From Nonomuraea angiospora (GTDB lineage: Bacteria; Actinomycetota; Actinomycetes; Streptosporangiales; Streptosporangiaceae): DNA of 64,000 bases. This document shows, piece after piece, positions 39,335-48,408 of this stretch. The stretch lies in the NCBI RefSeq assembly GCF_014873145.1, contig NZ_JADBEK010000001.1, positions 6,448,001-6,512,000 on the forward strand, given 5' to 3'. The position numbers and the translations under genes are program-made. Under the pieces are notes generated by a model. That model was given only the letters and a program-made list of their open reading frames with translations. It was not told where the DNA came from and ran no database searches. Each line of letters starts with the position of its first letter. The stretch's first letter is position 1.

Positions 39335-41321
39335 GGTAGCGGTGCCTGCCCGCGCGCGCCAGGCGCACCATGTGACGCGCGCCGGGCAGCCGCCTGCCGA
39401 TCCGGTGCAGGACGGTGTCCCTGCCCATGGGCGAGCGCCGCCCGAGCTCGACCGTGGCGGCGGGCCGTACGTGGATCTTGCCCCTGCGCACCTCCAGCGC
39501 GAACCTGAGCCCGATCTCCTCCTCCGCCGTGCGCAGCGACGTCAGCCAGGCGCCGGGGCCGAGCTGGTCGGGTGGCGGCATCATCCGCTTGACCGGCACC
39601 TTGGCCACGAGCTGTCCCGCGAGCCTGCCGGGCACGCCGGCCTCGACCAGGGCGGGCGCGCACACCTCGCGGCCGCGCCGCCCGGTGCTGCGCAGCACCA
39701 GCTCCAGCGGGGGCCCGCCGCTCGGCGGCACGTACGGCACCGGCAGCACGACGTACACGTGCCCGTCGAGCCGCTTGACCTCCGCCCCGCGCGACACCAG
39801 GGCGATCGACTCGGAGAACGAGCGCGGCTCCACGGCCAGGCCCAGCTCGCCGTGGTCGGTCCAGCACGGCACCACCAGGCGCGTCCTGGGGCGCTGGGCC
39901 AGCACGCCCAGGCAGTTGAGCGGCCCCGTCGAGCTGCCGACCCGGCTCCTGGCCTGGTTGGCGCCGCCGAACATGCGTACGTGCACCTCCCACTGGCCCG
40001 GCCTGAGCGGCTCGCCGACCGCGGCGGCCGTCACGTCCAGCTGAGCCTCGCCCCTGATCTGCACGCGGATCCGGCGGCGGCCGTCCTGGATGCGCTCCAC
40101 GTGCTGGGTCAGGGGCAGGAAGTGGATCACTCCCGTCTCGGTGTGGCGCACGTACAGCTCGATGCGGGCCCGCTCGACCGCCTCGGTGACGTCGGTGACG
40201 CTCTCGTCCAGGGCCTTGGTCTCCAGCGAGCGCGGCGGGATCCAGTGCAGGCGCTCGCCGTCCTCCCGGTACCTGTCGGGCGTGCCGTCGCCCGACAGGA
40301 CCTCCACGGTCAGCGCGAGCACCAGGACGTGGGCGTCCCAGCGCATCTCGGTCAGGTCGGCGCGGAGCCCGGCGCGCTTGGAGGAGTTCGACAGGAGCAC
40401 GATCTGGTCCAGGCGCCCCATCCGCACGTACGCGGCCACCACGCGCAGCTGGACGGGCAGGTAGCGGTCGAGCCGCTCCGGGAACCGCTCCGCGACCAGC
40501 TCCTGCACCACCCGGAAGTGCAGGCCCCGGTCCACCGACGAGTCGGCGAACCTGGCGGTCAGCAGCGGGCGCAGGACGGCGTACCGGAACCAGTGGGCCT
40601 GCATGCGGTCGCGTTGACGGCCCTCGCCCACGCAGGTCTCGATGTCGGTCAGCAGCGCGCTCAGCTCCCTGACCATCGCCCGCGGCTCGTCCTCGGCCCC
40701 CGGCCGGTCGCCGAGGTGGCAGCAGACGTGCTCGGCCAGCACGGCGATGACCTTGGCGTGCAGGTAGGCCCGCATCACGAACGCCTGCTCGGCCATCCTG
40801 CCGCCGGGCACGGTGAACCCCAGCTCGTGCTCCTCCAGGAAGGCGCGGCGGTAGAGCTGCTGCGGCATGAGCAGCTGGAGCAGGCGGTCGCGCAGGATGT
40901 CGGCGCGGGCCGTGCCGCGCTCGAAGGCGGCCATCGGCGGCCCGAAGTCGCGGATCAGGCGGCCGATCAGCACGTCGGCGTCGGTCTCCACGGCGCGCTC
41001 GTGCATGCGGGCGACCGCGTCCTTCTCCAGCCGGTCGCCCTGGTCGAGAAAGTAGACGTAGTCGCCGGCGGCGGCCGCCAGGCCCACGTTGCGGCCGCGC
41101 ATGGGCGTCCCGGTGTGCGGCAGGTGCAGCACGCTCACGTTGTCGCGGGTCGTGGCGATGGTGTCGAGGCGCTCGCCGATCCCGTCCGTGGAGCCGTCGT
41201 CCACGAAGATCACTTCGTACGCGTCCGGGGGCATCGTCTGCTCCAGGGCGGAGCGGATGCACGCGTCGGCGGTGGCCCCCGGATTGTGGACATTGACGAT
41301 CACGCTGACCTTGACACCCAT
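39324..41321 (-). CDS. family 2 glycosyltransferase with long C-terminal region
   Basis: 665 residues. The GT-A domain occupies about residues 1-230: VSVIVNVHNPG, VIFVDDGSTDG (nucleotide-binding Asp) and YFLDQGDRLEKDA, where the usual DxD reads DQG. The remaining 430 residues include two beta-rich segments (ARIELYVRHTETGVIHFLPL; GQWEVHVRMFGG) of the kind found in teichoic-acid or capsule polymerases. It probably builds a cell-wall glycopolymer at the inner face of the membrane. ATG at 41321 begins the GT motif MGVKVSVIV; an upstream in-frame ATG at 41342 is possible. Confidence 0.85.
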   Translation of the reverse strand: MGVKVSVIVNVHNPGATADACIRSALEQTMPPDAYEVIFVDDGSTDGIGERLDTIATTRDNVSVLHLPHTGTPMRGRNVGLAAAAGDYVYFLDQGDRLEKDAVARMHERAVETDADVLIGRLIRDFGPPMAAFERGTARADILRDRLLQLLMPQQLYRRAFLEEHELGFTVPGGRMAEQAFVMRAYLHAKVIAVLAEHVCCHLGDRPGAEDEPRAMVRELSALLTDIETCVGEGRQRDRMQAHWFRYAVLRPLLTARFADSSVDRGLHFRVVQELVAERFPERLDRYLPVQLRVVAAYVRMGRLDQIVLLSNSSKRAGLRADLTEMRWDAHVLVLALTVEVLSGDGTPDRYREDGERLHWIPPRSLETKALDESVTDVTEAVERARIELYVRHTETGVIHFLPLTQHVERIQDGRRRIRVQIRGEAQLDVTAAAVGEPLRPGQWEVHVRMFGGANQARSRVGSSTGPLNCLGVLAQRPRTRLVVPCWTDHGELGLAVEPRSFSESIALVSRGAEVKRLDGHVYVVLPVPYVPPSGGPPLELVLRSTGRRGREVCAPALVEAGVPGRLAGQLVAKVPVKRMMPPPDQLGPGAWLTSLRTAEEEIGLRFALEVRRGKIHVRPAATVELGRRSPMGRDTVLHRIGRRLPGARHMVRLARAGRHRYLKD

Positions 41322-41391
41322 GCGGCCAGAGTGGGCCCGCATGCACGTTCGGGCGCGGCGGCTTGCCGATTAGAGAGGGAAAGTTGACCCT

Positions 41392-42111
41392 TTAGTACCA
41401 ACCCACCGACTGTGAATGTCCCCAGGCGCCGCAGGGCGAGCCGTAGCGGCCCTTGATGTAGCCGAGGCCCCACTTGATCTGGGTCGCGGCGTTGGTCTGC
41501 CAGTCGGCGCCCGCGCTGGCCATCTTGCTGCCGGGCAGGGACTGCGGGATGCCGTACGCGCCGGAGTAGCGGTTCATCGCCCGCTCGTTCCAGCCGCTCT
41601 CCTTCTGCCAGAGCCGCTCCAGGCAACCCCACTGGTCGTCGCCCCAGCCCATGCCGGCGAGCATGGTCTTGGCGGTGGCCTTGTTGCTGCCCGGCGAGGG
41701 GTTGCTGCCCGGCGGGAAGTTCGCCGAGGGGAAGCCGTCACCGCCCGGCGCCTTCTTCGGCACCACCCAGTCGATGTCGGGGTTCTTGCCCGCGGAGGCC
41801 CGGCCGTCCTTGAGCTTGTCCGCCTTCGCCGCCTGCTCGGCGGCGTTCTTGAGCGCGTCGTTCTGGGGGTCGGGCGTGTAGAAGCTGCCGCCGGCGATGG
41901 CGCCCAGCTGCTCGGGCGTGAAGGGCGTGACGGCTGGCCTCTTGGCGTTCTCCATGGCGCGGTAGGCGACGAAACCGCCTCCGCCGACCACGACCACCAG
42001 CGAGACGGCGGTGATCACCACCGCTTTCACGCTCAGGCGCTTCTTGGGCCGGCGCGCCGGGGGGAGGTCTTCCTTCGACGGGCGCTCACTCAACTGCGGA
42101 CCGGGGCTCAC
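41392..42111 (-). CDS. membrane-anchored lytic transglycosylase-like protein
   Basis: 239 residues. A cytoplasmic basic N-terminus, one helix (VKAVVITAVSLVVVVGGGGF) at about residues 30-52, a Pro/Gly/Asn-rich spacer, and a C-terminal lysozyme-like domain of about 85 residues: AGMGWGDDQWGCLERLWQKE, SGWNERAMNRYSGAYGIPQS and GLGYIKGRYGSPCGAW. The Glu in KESGWN is the expected catalytic acid. This is the aggregation-promoting-factor/SLT-like type that cleaves peptidoglycan glycan strands. GTG at 42111 is preferred to the TTG at 42150, but this is uncertain. Confidence 0.85.
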   Translation of the reverse strand: MSPGPQLSERPSKEDLPPARRPKKRLSVKAVVITAVSLVVVVGGGGFVAYRAMENAKRPAVTPFTPEQLGAIAGGSFYTPDPQNDALKNAAEQAAKADKLKDGRASAGKNPDIDWVVPKKAPGGDGFPSANFPPGSNPSPGSNKATAKTMLAGMGWGDDQWGCLERLWQKESGWNERAMNRYSGAYGIPQSLPGSKMASAGADWQTNAATQIKWGLGYIKGRYGSPCGAWGHSQSVGWY

Positions 42112-42218
42112 GAACCATGAGCTTGCCCTGTAGTGGGGGGTGGTTCGCAACCGAAACGCGGGAATCGCTTGGGACCCCGTTGGCTAACTCGCTGGTAAGC
42201 GTGGCGTTTCCGAAATAG

Positions 42219-42234
42219 TGTGATATTGCTCACA
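42219..42234. promoter_or_regulatory. Crp/GlxR-type binding site
   Basis: TGTGATATTGCTCACA is a perfect match to the Crp consensus TGTGA-N6-TCACA. It lies 108 bp before the minus-strand transglycosylase start and 145 bp before the plus-strand response regulator start, so either divergent gene could be controlled by a cAMP-receptor-type protein. Many actinobacteria have such a regulator. Confidence 0.65.
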
Positions 42235-42314
42235 CAAAGGACGCCTCCCCCTCAGGTGCCCGCAAACCGAAGGGAGGCCGCTTCCAGGGTGCCGCGACTA
42301 CTTCGGTGTCCCAT

Positions 42315-42330
42315 CTGTGACACGTCACAG
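42315..42330. promoter_or_regulatory. CTGTGAC palindrome upstream of the response regulator
   Basis: Perfect 7-bp arms CTGTGAC and GTCACAG with a 2-bp spacer, followed by another GGTGAC at 42334. It lies about 50 bp before the start of the response regulator, close to its expected -35 region, and may be an autoregulatory site. Confidence 0.5.
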
Positions 42331-42378
42331 TTTGGTGACTTAGTTTGGGCATTAGGGACAAGGAATAATAATTTGTGC

Positions 42379-43053
42379 GTGGCAGGCATCCTCCTGGTTG
42401 AAGACGACCCCTCGGTGCGCATGGCTCTCGAGCTGGCGCTGACCCGGCAGGGGCATTCCGTCACCTCGTACGCGACGGGCGAGGAGGCACTCGACCACAT
42501 CAGGGCCCGCCGCCCGGAGATCGCCATCCTCGACGTGATGCTCCCCGGGATCGACGGGATCGAGGTCTGCCGCCGCGTACGCAAGCTCGACCAGCTCCCC
42601 GTCATCCTGCTCACGGCCCGCGGCGACGACCTGGACGTGGTGGTCGGGCTGGAGGCCGGCGCGGACGACTACGTGGTCAAGCCGGTCGAGCCCCGGGTCC
42701 TGGACGCGCGCATCCGCGCCATCCTGCGCAGGGCCGAGTCCGCCGCCTCCGATCGCATCACCTTCGGCGACCTCGTGATCGACCGGGGCGCGCTCAAGGT
42801 CATGCTGGCCAACAAGGAGATCCACCTGACGCCGACCGAGCTGCGGCTGCTGCTGGAGCTCGTACGGCACCCGGGCCAGGTGCTCAACCGCCGCTACCTG
42901 CTGCGCGAGGTGTGGGACCACACGCACATCGCCGACTCGCGGCTGGTGGACGCCTGCGTGCAGCGGATCCGGGCCAAGATCGAGCCGAAGCCGGCCGAGC
43001 CCGTGTTCATCCACACGGTGCGCGGGTTCGGCTACCGCTTCAGCCCTCCGTGA
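42379..43053 (+). CDS. OmpR-family response regulator
   Basis: 224 residues. Receiver domain with acidic D9/D10, phospho-acceptor D52 (ILDVMLPG) and K101 (DDYVVKP). The C-terminal winged helix has EIHLTPTELRLLLELVRHPG and the recognition part DSRLVDACVQRIRAKIE. The start is taken at GTG 42379, just after an AATAATAAT-rich -10 region, probably leaderless; TTG at 42373 is an alternative. Its stop overlaps the kinase start (GTGA), so the pair is coupled. Upstream are a Crp-like site and another palindrome. Confidence 0.93.
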   Translation: MAGILLVEDDPSVRMALELALTRQGHSVTSYATGEEALDHIRARRPEIAILDVMLPGIDGIEVCRRVRKLDQLPVILLTARGDDLDVVVGLEAGADDYVVKPVEPRVLDARIRAILRRAESAASDRITFGDLVIDRGALKVMLANKEIHLTPTELRLLLELVRHPGQVLNRRYLLREVWDHTHIADSRLVDACVQRIRAKIEPKPAEPVFIHTVRGFGYRFSPP

Positions 43054-44462
43054 TCCCCCTGCCCACGGGACTGCGCGCCCGGCTCGTCATCACGTTCACG
43101 CTCGTCGCCGTCACCGCCTCGCTGCTGGTCGCCACCATCGGCTTCGAGCTGGCCAAGACCGCGCTCGTGACCCGCGAGGAGAACACCTCTCTCGACCTCG
43201 TGCTCAGAGAGCTGGGCAGCATCACGTTCCCCATCGGCAAGCTCGCGCCCGGCGAGGCCGCGCCGACCATCAAGGAGCTGGACCGGGTCGCCGCGGCGCT
43301 GAGCGGGCCGGGCCGCAGCGTGATCGTCGAGTACGGCACGCTGGTCTCCACCGAGGGCCCCATGACCCTGAGCGACGTGCCCAACGAGCTCTACGGCCGG
43401 GCCAAGCAGAGCGTGGTCACCCAGCGCAAGGTCATCCGCAACCAGCTCTGGCTCATCGTCGGCGCCGAGGTCTACCGCGACGTCGACGGCGCTCCCCAGG
43501 CCACCGGGCTGCGCGCGTTCGCGTTCTTCCCGATGCGGGGCGACGAGAACCAGCTCAACACGCTCAGGGCCACGCTCGCCCAGGCCGGCGCCGCCATCGT
43601 GCTGATCGCGCTGGTCGTGGCGCTGCTGTCGGCCAGGCAGGTGCTGCTGCCGGTCAGGCGGCTGAGCGCGGCCGCGCAGGCGCTCGGCCAGGGCAGGCTG
43701 GACACGCGCCTGCCCGTCCACGGGCAGGACGAGCTGGCCGAGCTGACCTCCAGGTTCAACGACGCGGCCGCGGCGCTGGAGCTGAGCGTGGCCGAGCTGC
43801 GCTCGCTGGAGGCCATGTCACGCAGGTTCGTGGCGGACGTCTCGCACGAGCTGCGCACGCCCCTGACCGCCATGACCGCCGTGGCCGACATGCTCTCCGA
43901 GGAGGCGGGCCGGCTGCCTGAGGCGCCGGCGGAGGCCGTCCGGCTGGTCCTCAGGGAGATCGAGCGCCTGCGCGAGCTGGTCGAGCACCTCATCGAGATC
44001 AGCCGCTTCGACGCGGGCACGGCCACGCTCAACGTCGAGCCGGTGAACGTGGCCGACGCCATCGCCGACTGCCTGGAGGTGCGCGGCTGGAGCGATCAGG
44101 TGGAGGTGAAGGCGTCGCAGGGCTTGACGGTGAACCTCGACCCGAGGAGGTTCGACGTCATCGTGGCCAACCTGGTCGGCAACGCGCTCAAGCACGGGCA
44201 GCGCCCCGTCATGGTGAGCGCCAGAGGCACGGAGAACGGCCTGGAGGTGAAGGTGCGCGACCACGGCAAGGGCATACCGCGCGAGGCGCTGGCGCACGTC
44301 TTCGACCGCTTCTTCAAGGCCGGCGCGGGCCGCGCCCGCAGCCAGGGCAGCGGCCTCGGCCTCGCCATCGCCAGGGCGAACGTCCACCTCCACGGCGGCA
44401 CGATCTCCGTACGCCCGCAGAATCCCGGCACGCTCTTCACGGTCTGGCTCCCACACTCATGA
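43050..44462 (+). CDS. sensor histidine kinase
   Basis: 470 residues. TM1 at about 10-32, an extracytoplasmic sensor of about 140 residues, TM2 near 175-195 (AAIVLIALVVALLSARQVLL), a HAMP segment (LPVRRLSAAAQALGQGRLDT), dimerisation H-box DVSHELRTPLTAM with H266, N-box NLVGNALKH, and G-boxes GKGIPRE and GSGLGLAI. Partner of the response regulator directly upstream. The following lipoprotein gene overlaps by four bases, suggesting that an envelope lipoprotein tunes or depends on this system, as CseA does in the Streptomyces Cse system (analogy only). Confidence 0.93.
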   Translation: MIPLPTGLRARLVITFTLVAVTASLLVATIGFELAKTALVTREENTSLDLVLRELGSITFPIGKLAPGEAAPTIKELDRVAAALSGPGRSVIVEYGTLVSTEGPMTLSDVPNELYGRAKQSVVTQRKVIRNQLWLIVGAEVYRDVDGAPQATGLRAFAFFPMRGDENQLNTLRATLAQAGAAIVLIALVVALLSARQVLLPVRRLSAAAQALGQGRLDTRLPVHGQDELAELTSRFNDAAAALELSVAELRSLEAMSRRFVADVSHELRTPLTAMTAVADMLSEEAGRLPEAPAEAVRLVLREIERLRELVEHLIEISRFDAGTATLNVEPVNVADAIADCLEVRGWSDQVEVKASQGLTVNLDPRRFDVIVANLVGNALKHGQRPVMVSARGTENGLEVKVRDHGKGIPREALAHVFDRFFKAGAGRARSQGSGLGLAIARANVHLHGGTISVRPQNPGTLFTVWLPHS

Positions 44463-44965
44463 CCGCTGTTCGCATTCTGGCGTTCGCCCTCCTGCTCGCC
44501 CTGACGGCCTGCGGCATCTCGCCCACGGACGTCCAGGACCGTGGCAACGCGCCCACCATCAAGATCCCGCCGCCGTCCAAGACGATCTTCCTGATCAGGA
44601 ACGGCAAGCTCGCCCTGGAGGCGGCCGACGTCGAGAACGACACCGTCGCCAGCCTGCTCGGCGCGCTCTTCGCGGCCTCCTCGCAACCTCTGGACGGCGG
44701 CCGGGACACCGCGCTGCGCGGGTTCACGTACCTGGGGATCAAGGACTCGCTGAACCCCGTGCAGCGCGACGAGGTCCAGCTTCCGCGCACCTCGACGCTG
44801 ACCGTCTACATCAGGGGTGACGGCACGCTCACCAGGCTCGGCATGGCGCAGATCGTCTGCACGGCCCAGCAGGACGCGGCGTACGAGATGGTGAAGATCG
44901 TCCGGGAGAACGTGAACCGCCCCTCCAGGTCGGAGGGGCAGCACACCTGCGGCGAGCTCAAGTGA
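44459..44965 (+). CDS. lipoprotein of the two-component operon
   Basis: 168 residues. Signal peptide with lipobox LALTACG (Cys19 predicted lipid-modified), then about 150 residues outside the membrane with IFLIRNGKLALEAADVEN and STLTVYIRGDGTLTRLGMAQ. The fold resembles the GerMN/sporulation-type small domain, but I am not certain. Overlap ATGA with the kinase gene shows it is co-translated. It may be a sensor partner or a target of the system. Its stop abuts the convergent phoH2 stop in the string TGATCA. Confidence 0.8.
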   Translation: MTAVRILAFALLLALTACGISPTDVQDRGNAPTIKIPPPSKTIFLIRNGKLALEAADVENDTVASLLGALFAASSQPLDGGRDTALRGFTYLGIKDSLNPVQRDEVQLPRTSTLTVYIRGDGTLTRLGMAQIVCTAQQDAAYEMVKIVRENVNRPSRSEGQHTCGELK

Positions 44966-46285
44966 TCACATCGTGATGTCCTCGAGCATCTCCGTCACCA
45001 GCGCCGCGATCGGGGAGCGCTCCGACCTGGTCAGCGTGACGTGCGCGAAGAGCGGGTGGCCCTTCAGCTTCTCCACCACCGCGACCACGCCGTCGTGCCG
45101 GCCGACTCGGAGGTTGTCGCGCTGGGCCACGTCGTGGGTGAGCACGACCCGCGAGTTGGCGCCGATCCGGCTGAGCACGGTCAGCAGCACCCCGCGCTCC
45201 AGCGACTGGGCCTCGTCCACGATCACGAACGCGTCGTGCAGCGACCGGCCCCGGATGTGCGTCAGCGGGAGCACCTCCAGCATGCCCCTGTCGAGCACCT
45301 CCTCGATCACCTCGGGCGAGGTGATGGCGCCGAGCGTGTCGTAGACCGCCTGCGCCCACGGGCCCATCTTCTCGCCCTCGGTGCCCGGCAGGTAGCCGAG
45401 CTCCTGGCCGCCCACGGCGTAGAGGGGGCGGAAGACGACCACCTTGCGGTGCTGGCGGCGCTCCAGGACCGCCTCCAGGCCCGCGCAGAGTGCGAGCGCC
45501 GACTTGCCGGTGCCGGCCCGGCCGCCCAGCGAGACGATGCCGATCTCCGGGTCCATCAGCAGGTCGAGCGCGATGCGCTGCTCGGCGGAGCGGCCGTGCA
45601 GGCCGAACACCTCGCGGTCGCCGCGCACGAGCTTCACCGACTTGTCCGGCTGCACCCTGCCGAGCGCCGAGCCCTTGGCCGACAGCAGCCGCAGGCCGGT
45701 GTGCGCCGGCAGGTCCCTGGCCTCCTCGAGGTCGGCGCTGCCCTGGTCGAAGAGCGCCTCGACGTCCTCCGCGGTCACCTGGACCTCGGCCATCCCCGTC
45801 CAGCCCGACTCGTGGACGAGCTCGGCGCGGTATTCCTCGGCCGCCAGGCCGATCGAGGCCGCCTTGACCCGCAGCGGCAGGTCCTTGGACACCAGGACCA
45901 CGTCGCAGCCCTCGGCGGCCAGCGAGCGGGCCACGGTCAGGATGCGCGTGTCGTTGTCGCCCAGGCGGAACCCGACGGGCAGGATCGACGGATCGCTGTG
46001 ATTGAGCTCAACCCTGATCGTGCCGTCCTCCGTGGGCATCGCCTCGTCGAGCCTGCCGTACTGGACCCGCAGGTCGTCGAGGTAGCGCAGGGCTTTCCTG
46101 GCGAAGTAGCCGAGCTCGGGATGATGGCGCTTTCCCTCCAGCTCGGTGATGACCACGATCGGCAGAACCACGTCGTGCTCGGCGAAGCGCGTCATTGCCG
46201 CCGGGTCGGCCAGCAGGACCGAGGTGTCCAGCACGTACGTGCGCTTGGCCGACTGGTGAGTAGGGTTGCTCGAGGACACTGCCAC
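44966..46285 (-). CDS. phoH2: PIN-PhoH family ATPase/RNase (PhoH2)
   Basis: 439 residues. N-terminal PIN domain ([51 protein letters not shown]) with acidic nuclease residues, then a PhoH ATPase domain with P-loop [19 protein letters not shown] and [14 protein letters not shown]. In mycobacteria PhoH2 is an RNA helicase/RNase linked to a small upstream antitoxin (from memory); no antitoxin-like gene is evident here. GTG at 46285 follows GGGGGAG. It lies downstream of the prenyl synthase but is separated from it by a hairpin. Confidence 0.93.
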   Translation of the reverse strand: MAVSSSNPTHQSAKRTYVLDTSVLLADPAAMTRFAEHDVVLPIVVITELEGKRHHPELGYFARKALRYLDDLRVQYGRLDEAMPTEDGTIRVELNHSDPSILPVGFRLGDNDTRILTVARSLAAEGCDVVLVSKDLPLRVKAASIGLAAEEYRAELVHESGWTGMAEVQVTAEDVEALFDQGSADLEEARDLPAHTGLRLLSAKGSALGRVQPDKSVKLVRGDREVFGLHGRSAEQRIALDLLMDPEIGIVSLGGRAGTGKSALALCAGLEAVLERRQHRKVVVFRPLYAVGGQELGYLPGTEGEKMGPWAQAVYDTLGAITSPEVIEEVLDRGMLEVLPLTHIRGRSLHDAFVIVDEAQSLERGVLLTVLSRIGANSRVVLTHDVAQRDNLRVGRHDGVVAVVEKLKGHPLFAHVTLTRSERSPIAALVTEMLEDITM

Positions 46286-46432
46286 ACGTTCTCCCCCGGG
46301 CGCCCATAAGCGCGAGCGCCCTGCAGACGAGGCGGGATTCGGACCGGACCCGCATCCCCGACCATGAGCTGCCGTCGGCGCCGGGTACCGGCCCCCCTCG
46401 GCAGATCTTGGTGCAAAGGCGGGCCCTCTCCG

Positions 46433-46459
46433 AAATGTCCGGCCTGCGGTCGGACATTT
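46433..46459 (-). terminator. hairpin after the prenyl synthase gene
   Basis: Perfect 9-bp arms AAATGTCCG and CGGACATTT with a 9-nt loop, 34 bp past the synthase stop. There is an AT-rich end to each arm but no long U-run. It may terminate the synthase transcript ahead of phoH2, or act as an operator for phoH2. Confidence 0.5.
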
Positions 46460-46492
46460 ACTACGTTACGTTCTGAATGCCCCGTTGTCGCG

Positions 46493-47254
46493 TCATGAAC
46501 CGTAACGTCGATGTCTCGCAGCGTAATCGCGCAGCGCCCGCAGGAAGTCAACCCTGCGGAAGTCAGGCCAGTAGGCCTCGTGGAAGTAGAACTCAGAGTG
46601 AGCGCTCTGCCAGAGCATGAAGCCGGACAGGCGCTGCTCGCCCGAGGTCCGGATGAGAAGGTCCGGGTCGGGTTGGCCGCGAGTGTAGAGATGCTCCGCG
46701 ATGTGCTCCACATCGAGCACCTCGACGAGGTCCTCGATGCTCGCCCCTTTGCTCGCTTGCTCCTGGAGCAGTGAGCGCACCGCATCGGCAATCTCACGCC
46801 TTCCTCCATACCCAACTGCAACGTTCACAATCAGGCCTGGACGGTGTGATGATGCTTCCTTTGCGTTTTTTAGGACATTCGCCGTCCTGGCCGGAAGCAG
46901 ATCCAGCGCGCCGACCGGGCTGATCCGCCAGCCCTCGTCCACCAGCTCCTGCGTCACGTCCTCGATGATGCGCAGCAGCGGCTCCAGCTCCTCCTTCGGC
47001 CGGTTGAGGTTGTCGTTGGACAACATCCAGACCGTGACGACCTCGACGCCCGTCTCGCGGCACCAGCCGAGCAGCTCCGAGATCTTGTCCGCGCCCTTGC
47101 GGTGGCCGCTGGCGACGTCACGCATGCCCATCGCGCGCGCCCAGCGCCGGTTGCCGTCGATGATCACCCCGACGTGCCTGGGGATGATGTCCTTCGACAG
47201 CTTGGACTCCAGCCTGTGCTCATACAGCCGGTAGACCAGATCGCGCAGGCCCAC
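46493..47254 (-). CDS. cis-isoprenyl diphosphate synthase
   Basis: 253 residues, UppS fold: HVGVIIDGNRRWARAMGM holds the catalytic Asp, ASGHRKGADKISELLGWC, YGGRREI and the C-terminal PDLLIRTSGEQRLSGFMLWQ, SEFYF. Condenses IPP units with a cis bond to make short or long polyprenyl diphosphate for cell-wall lipid carriers. The place next to phoH2 and near mca matches the mycobacterial short-chain Z-FPP synthase Rv1086 (from memory), so the product length could be short. GTG at 47254 follows GGGGAGG at good spacing, so the upstream extension of the frame is rejected. Confidence 0.93.
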   Translation of the reverse strand: MGLRDLVYRLYEHRLESKLSKDIIPRHVGVIIDGNRRWARAMGMRDVASGHRKGADKISELLGWCRETGVEVVTVWMLSNDNLNRPKEELEPLLRIIEDVTQELVDEGWRISPVGALDLLPARTANVLKNAKEASSHRPGLIVNVAVGYGGRREIADAVRSLLQEQASKGASIEDLVEVLDVEHIAEHLYTRGQPDPDLLIRTSGEQRLSGFMLWQSAHSEFYFHEAYWPDFRRVDFLRALRDYAARHRRYGS

Positions 47255-47305
47255 GGAGTGCCTCCCCAGCGGTTGCCTTCGGTCGCATGACCCAACAGGC
47301 AATTA

Positions 47306-47854
47306 TCACCGCGAATCGCCCGTGCCTGCTCCGTCTAGCGGATTCCTCGCTAGATCTCTACCTTTCAGACATCCTTCCGCCTCATCCACGAGGCTCCGGA
47401 CGAACACCGACAGCTCGGACGACGTCAGCACCGCCCGCATGCCCACGCCCGTCGAGCCCCACGCCTCCACGTACGCCCTTCTGGTCAGCCGCCACTCGCC
47501 CTTGGCGGCCTGCCACACGGGGATGGTCCTGAGCTGGCAGCGCAGCTCCCCGCCGCCCACCAGGCCCGCCCTGGTGCGGTAGCGGAAGGAGAACAGCTCG
47601 CTGTCCGGGTCCTCGTCGGGGAACCTGTCGTCGGGGTCGGTCCACCGCCTGGCCGCTCCACGCCCCTGCCGGGCCTCGTCCACGCCGCGCGCCAGGCGGG
47701 CGAGCAGCCAGCCGCACCGCTCCCCGACGCTCCCGTACGGCGTGCCGTCGCGGCGCAGCTCAAGGGTGACCTCGTACGGCGTGCCGACGCTGTCCTTGCA
47801 TGCCACTGGCGTGACGGTCAGATAAGAACCGTCGACACAACGCAATCCCCCCAT
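47306..47854 (-). CDS. hypothetical actinobacterial protein
   Basis: 182 residues, not recognised. No signal peptide or membrane helix. It begins MGGLRCVDGSYLTVTPVACK and contains a charged segment (RRWTDPDDRFPDEDPDSELF) and the likely core IPVWQAAKGEWRLTRRAYVE. Codon use is normal for the genome and the frame is open throughout, so it is probably a real gene. It lies between the prenyl synthase and the MNIO operon, all on the minus strand, but a strong hairpin at 47906-47929 separates it from the latter. The ATG at 47854 lacks a clear ribosome site. Confidence 0.6.
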   Translation of the reverse strand: MGGLRCVDGSYLTVTPVACKDSVGTPYEVTLELRRDGTPYGSVGERCGWLLARLARGVDEARQGRGAARRWTDPDDRFPDEDPDSELFSFRYRTRAGLVGGGELRCQLRTIPVWQAAKGEWRLTRRAYVEAWGSTGVGMRAVLTSSELSVFVRSLVDEAEGCLKGRDLARNPLDGAGTGDSR

Positions 47855-47905
47855 TCTCTGACGGTTTCCGGACGAATGTCTGCTAAACCGCCTATGCCGG
47901 ATCCG

Positions 47906-47929
47906 CCCCTGGCCGGTTGCGGCCAGGGG
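47906..47929. terminator. hairpin terminator downstream of the MNIO operon
   Basis: Perfect 9-bp arms CCCCTGGCC and GGCCAGGGG with loop GGTTGC, 54 bp past the last operon stop. No U-run. It is the best candidate for the end of the minus-strand operon. Confidence 0.55.
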
Positions 47930-47985
47930 CGTTCAAGGGCGTTCAGGGGCGTTCAGGGGCGTTCAGGGGCGTTCAGGGGCGTTCA
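47926..47985. repeat. 10-bp tandem repeat, six units
   Basis: GGGGCGTTCA is repeated six times with only one change, in phase with the DNA helix. Read on the minus strand the unit is TGAACGCCCC, and the first TGA is the stop codon of the partner gene of the MNIO operon. Every following unit also supplies a TGA at 10-base steps, hence in all three frames. Confidence 0.9.
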
Positions 47986-48408
47986 GGGCAGGAAACGCGA
48001 CCACCAGCGGGGTTTGCGCGGCGGATCGGGCAGGCGGCCGCGCTCGCGCAGCCAGGCGGCGAAGTCGTCCGCGTCGGCGCGATAGCCGGGCGGCGGCTCG
48101 CTGCGGAACCGGGCGTAGGCGGCGAACGCCGCGGGCAGGTCGGGGCCGGCCGCGGCGGCGGCGTCGGGCCGGATCCTGGCCACGATGCCGCGCCGCTTGG
48201 CGACCAGGCTCGACGCCTGCGCCCGCATCCGCTCCGGGTCGAACCCCCTGGGCAGCTCCGCGCCGGCGACGAGCGCCGCCACGACCCGCCCCTGCGCCTC
48301 GGCCAGCCGCCGCCGCGCCTCGTCCAGCTCCTCGCCCGCCTCGCCCAGCTCCTCACCCGTCTCGCCCAGCTCCTCGGCCAGCTCCTCGGCGGGGCGCCCG
48401 TCCGTCAT
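47983..48408 (-). CDS. small partner protein of the MNIO operon
   Basis: 141 residues. The N-terminal 45 residues form a Glu-rich heptad coiled coil ([20 protein letters not shown]). The rest has [35 protein letters not shown] and [15 protein letters not shown], and ends PRWWSRFLP. Small proteins with a similar VAGxxxPxGFDxxR core and KRxG motif accompany DUF692 genes in other actinobacteria (from memory) and might, like MbnC or DUF2063 proteins elsewhere, recognise the substrate. The start overlaps the DUF692 stop (ATGA), so it is co-translated. Confidence 0.75.
   Translation of the reverse strand: MTDGRPAEELAEELGETGEELGEAGEELDEARRRLAEAQGRVVAALVAGAELPRGFDPERMRAQASSLVAKRRGIVARIRPDAAAAAGPDLPAAFAAYARFRSEPPPGYRADADDFAAWLRERGRLPDPPRKPRWWSRFLP

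Noticed and set aside
39148..41346. 732-residue minus-strand open frame
   Set aside because: Out-of-frame shadow of the glycosyltransferase, which has clear GT2 motifs.
42112..42378. Possible c-di-AMP (ydaO) riboswitch before the transglycosylase
   Set aside because: Such riboswitches often precede wall hydrolases, but the conserved core strings could not be found here; a covariance-model search would settle it.
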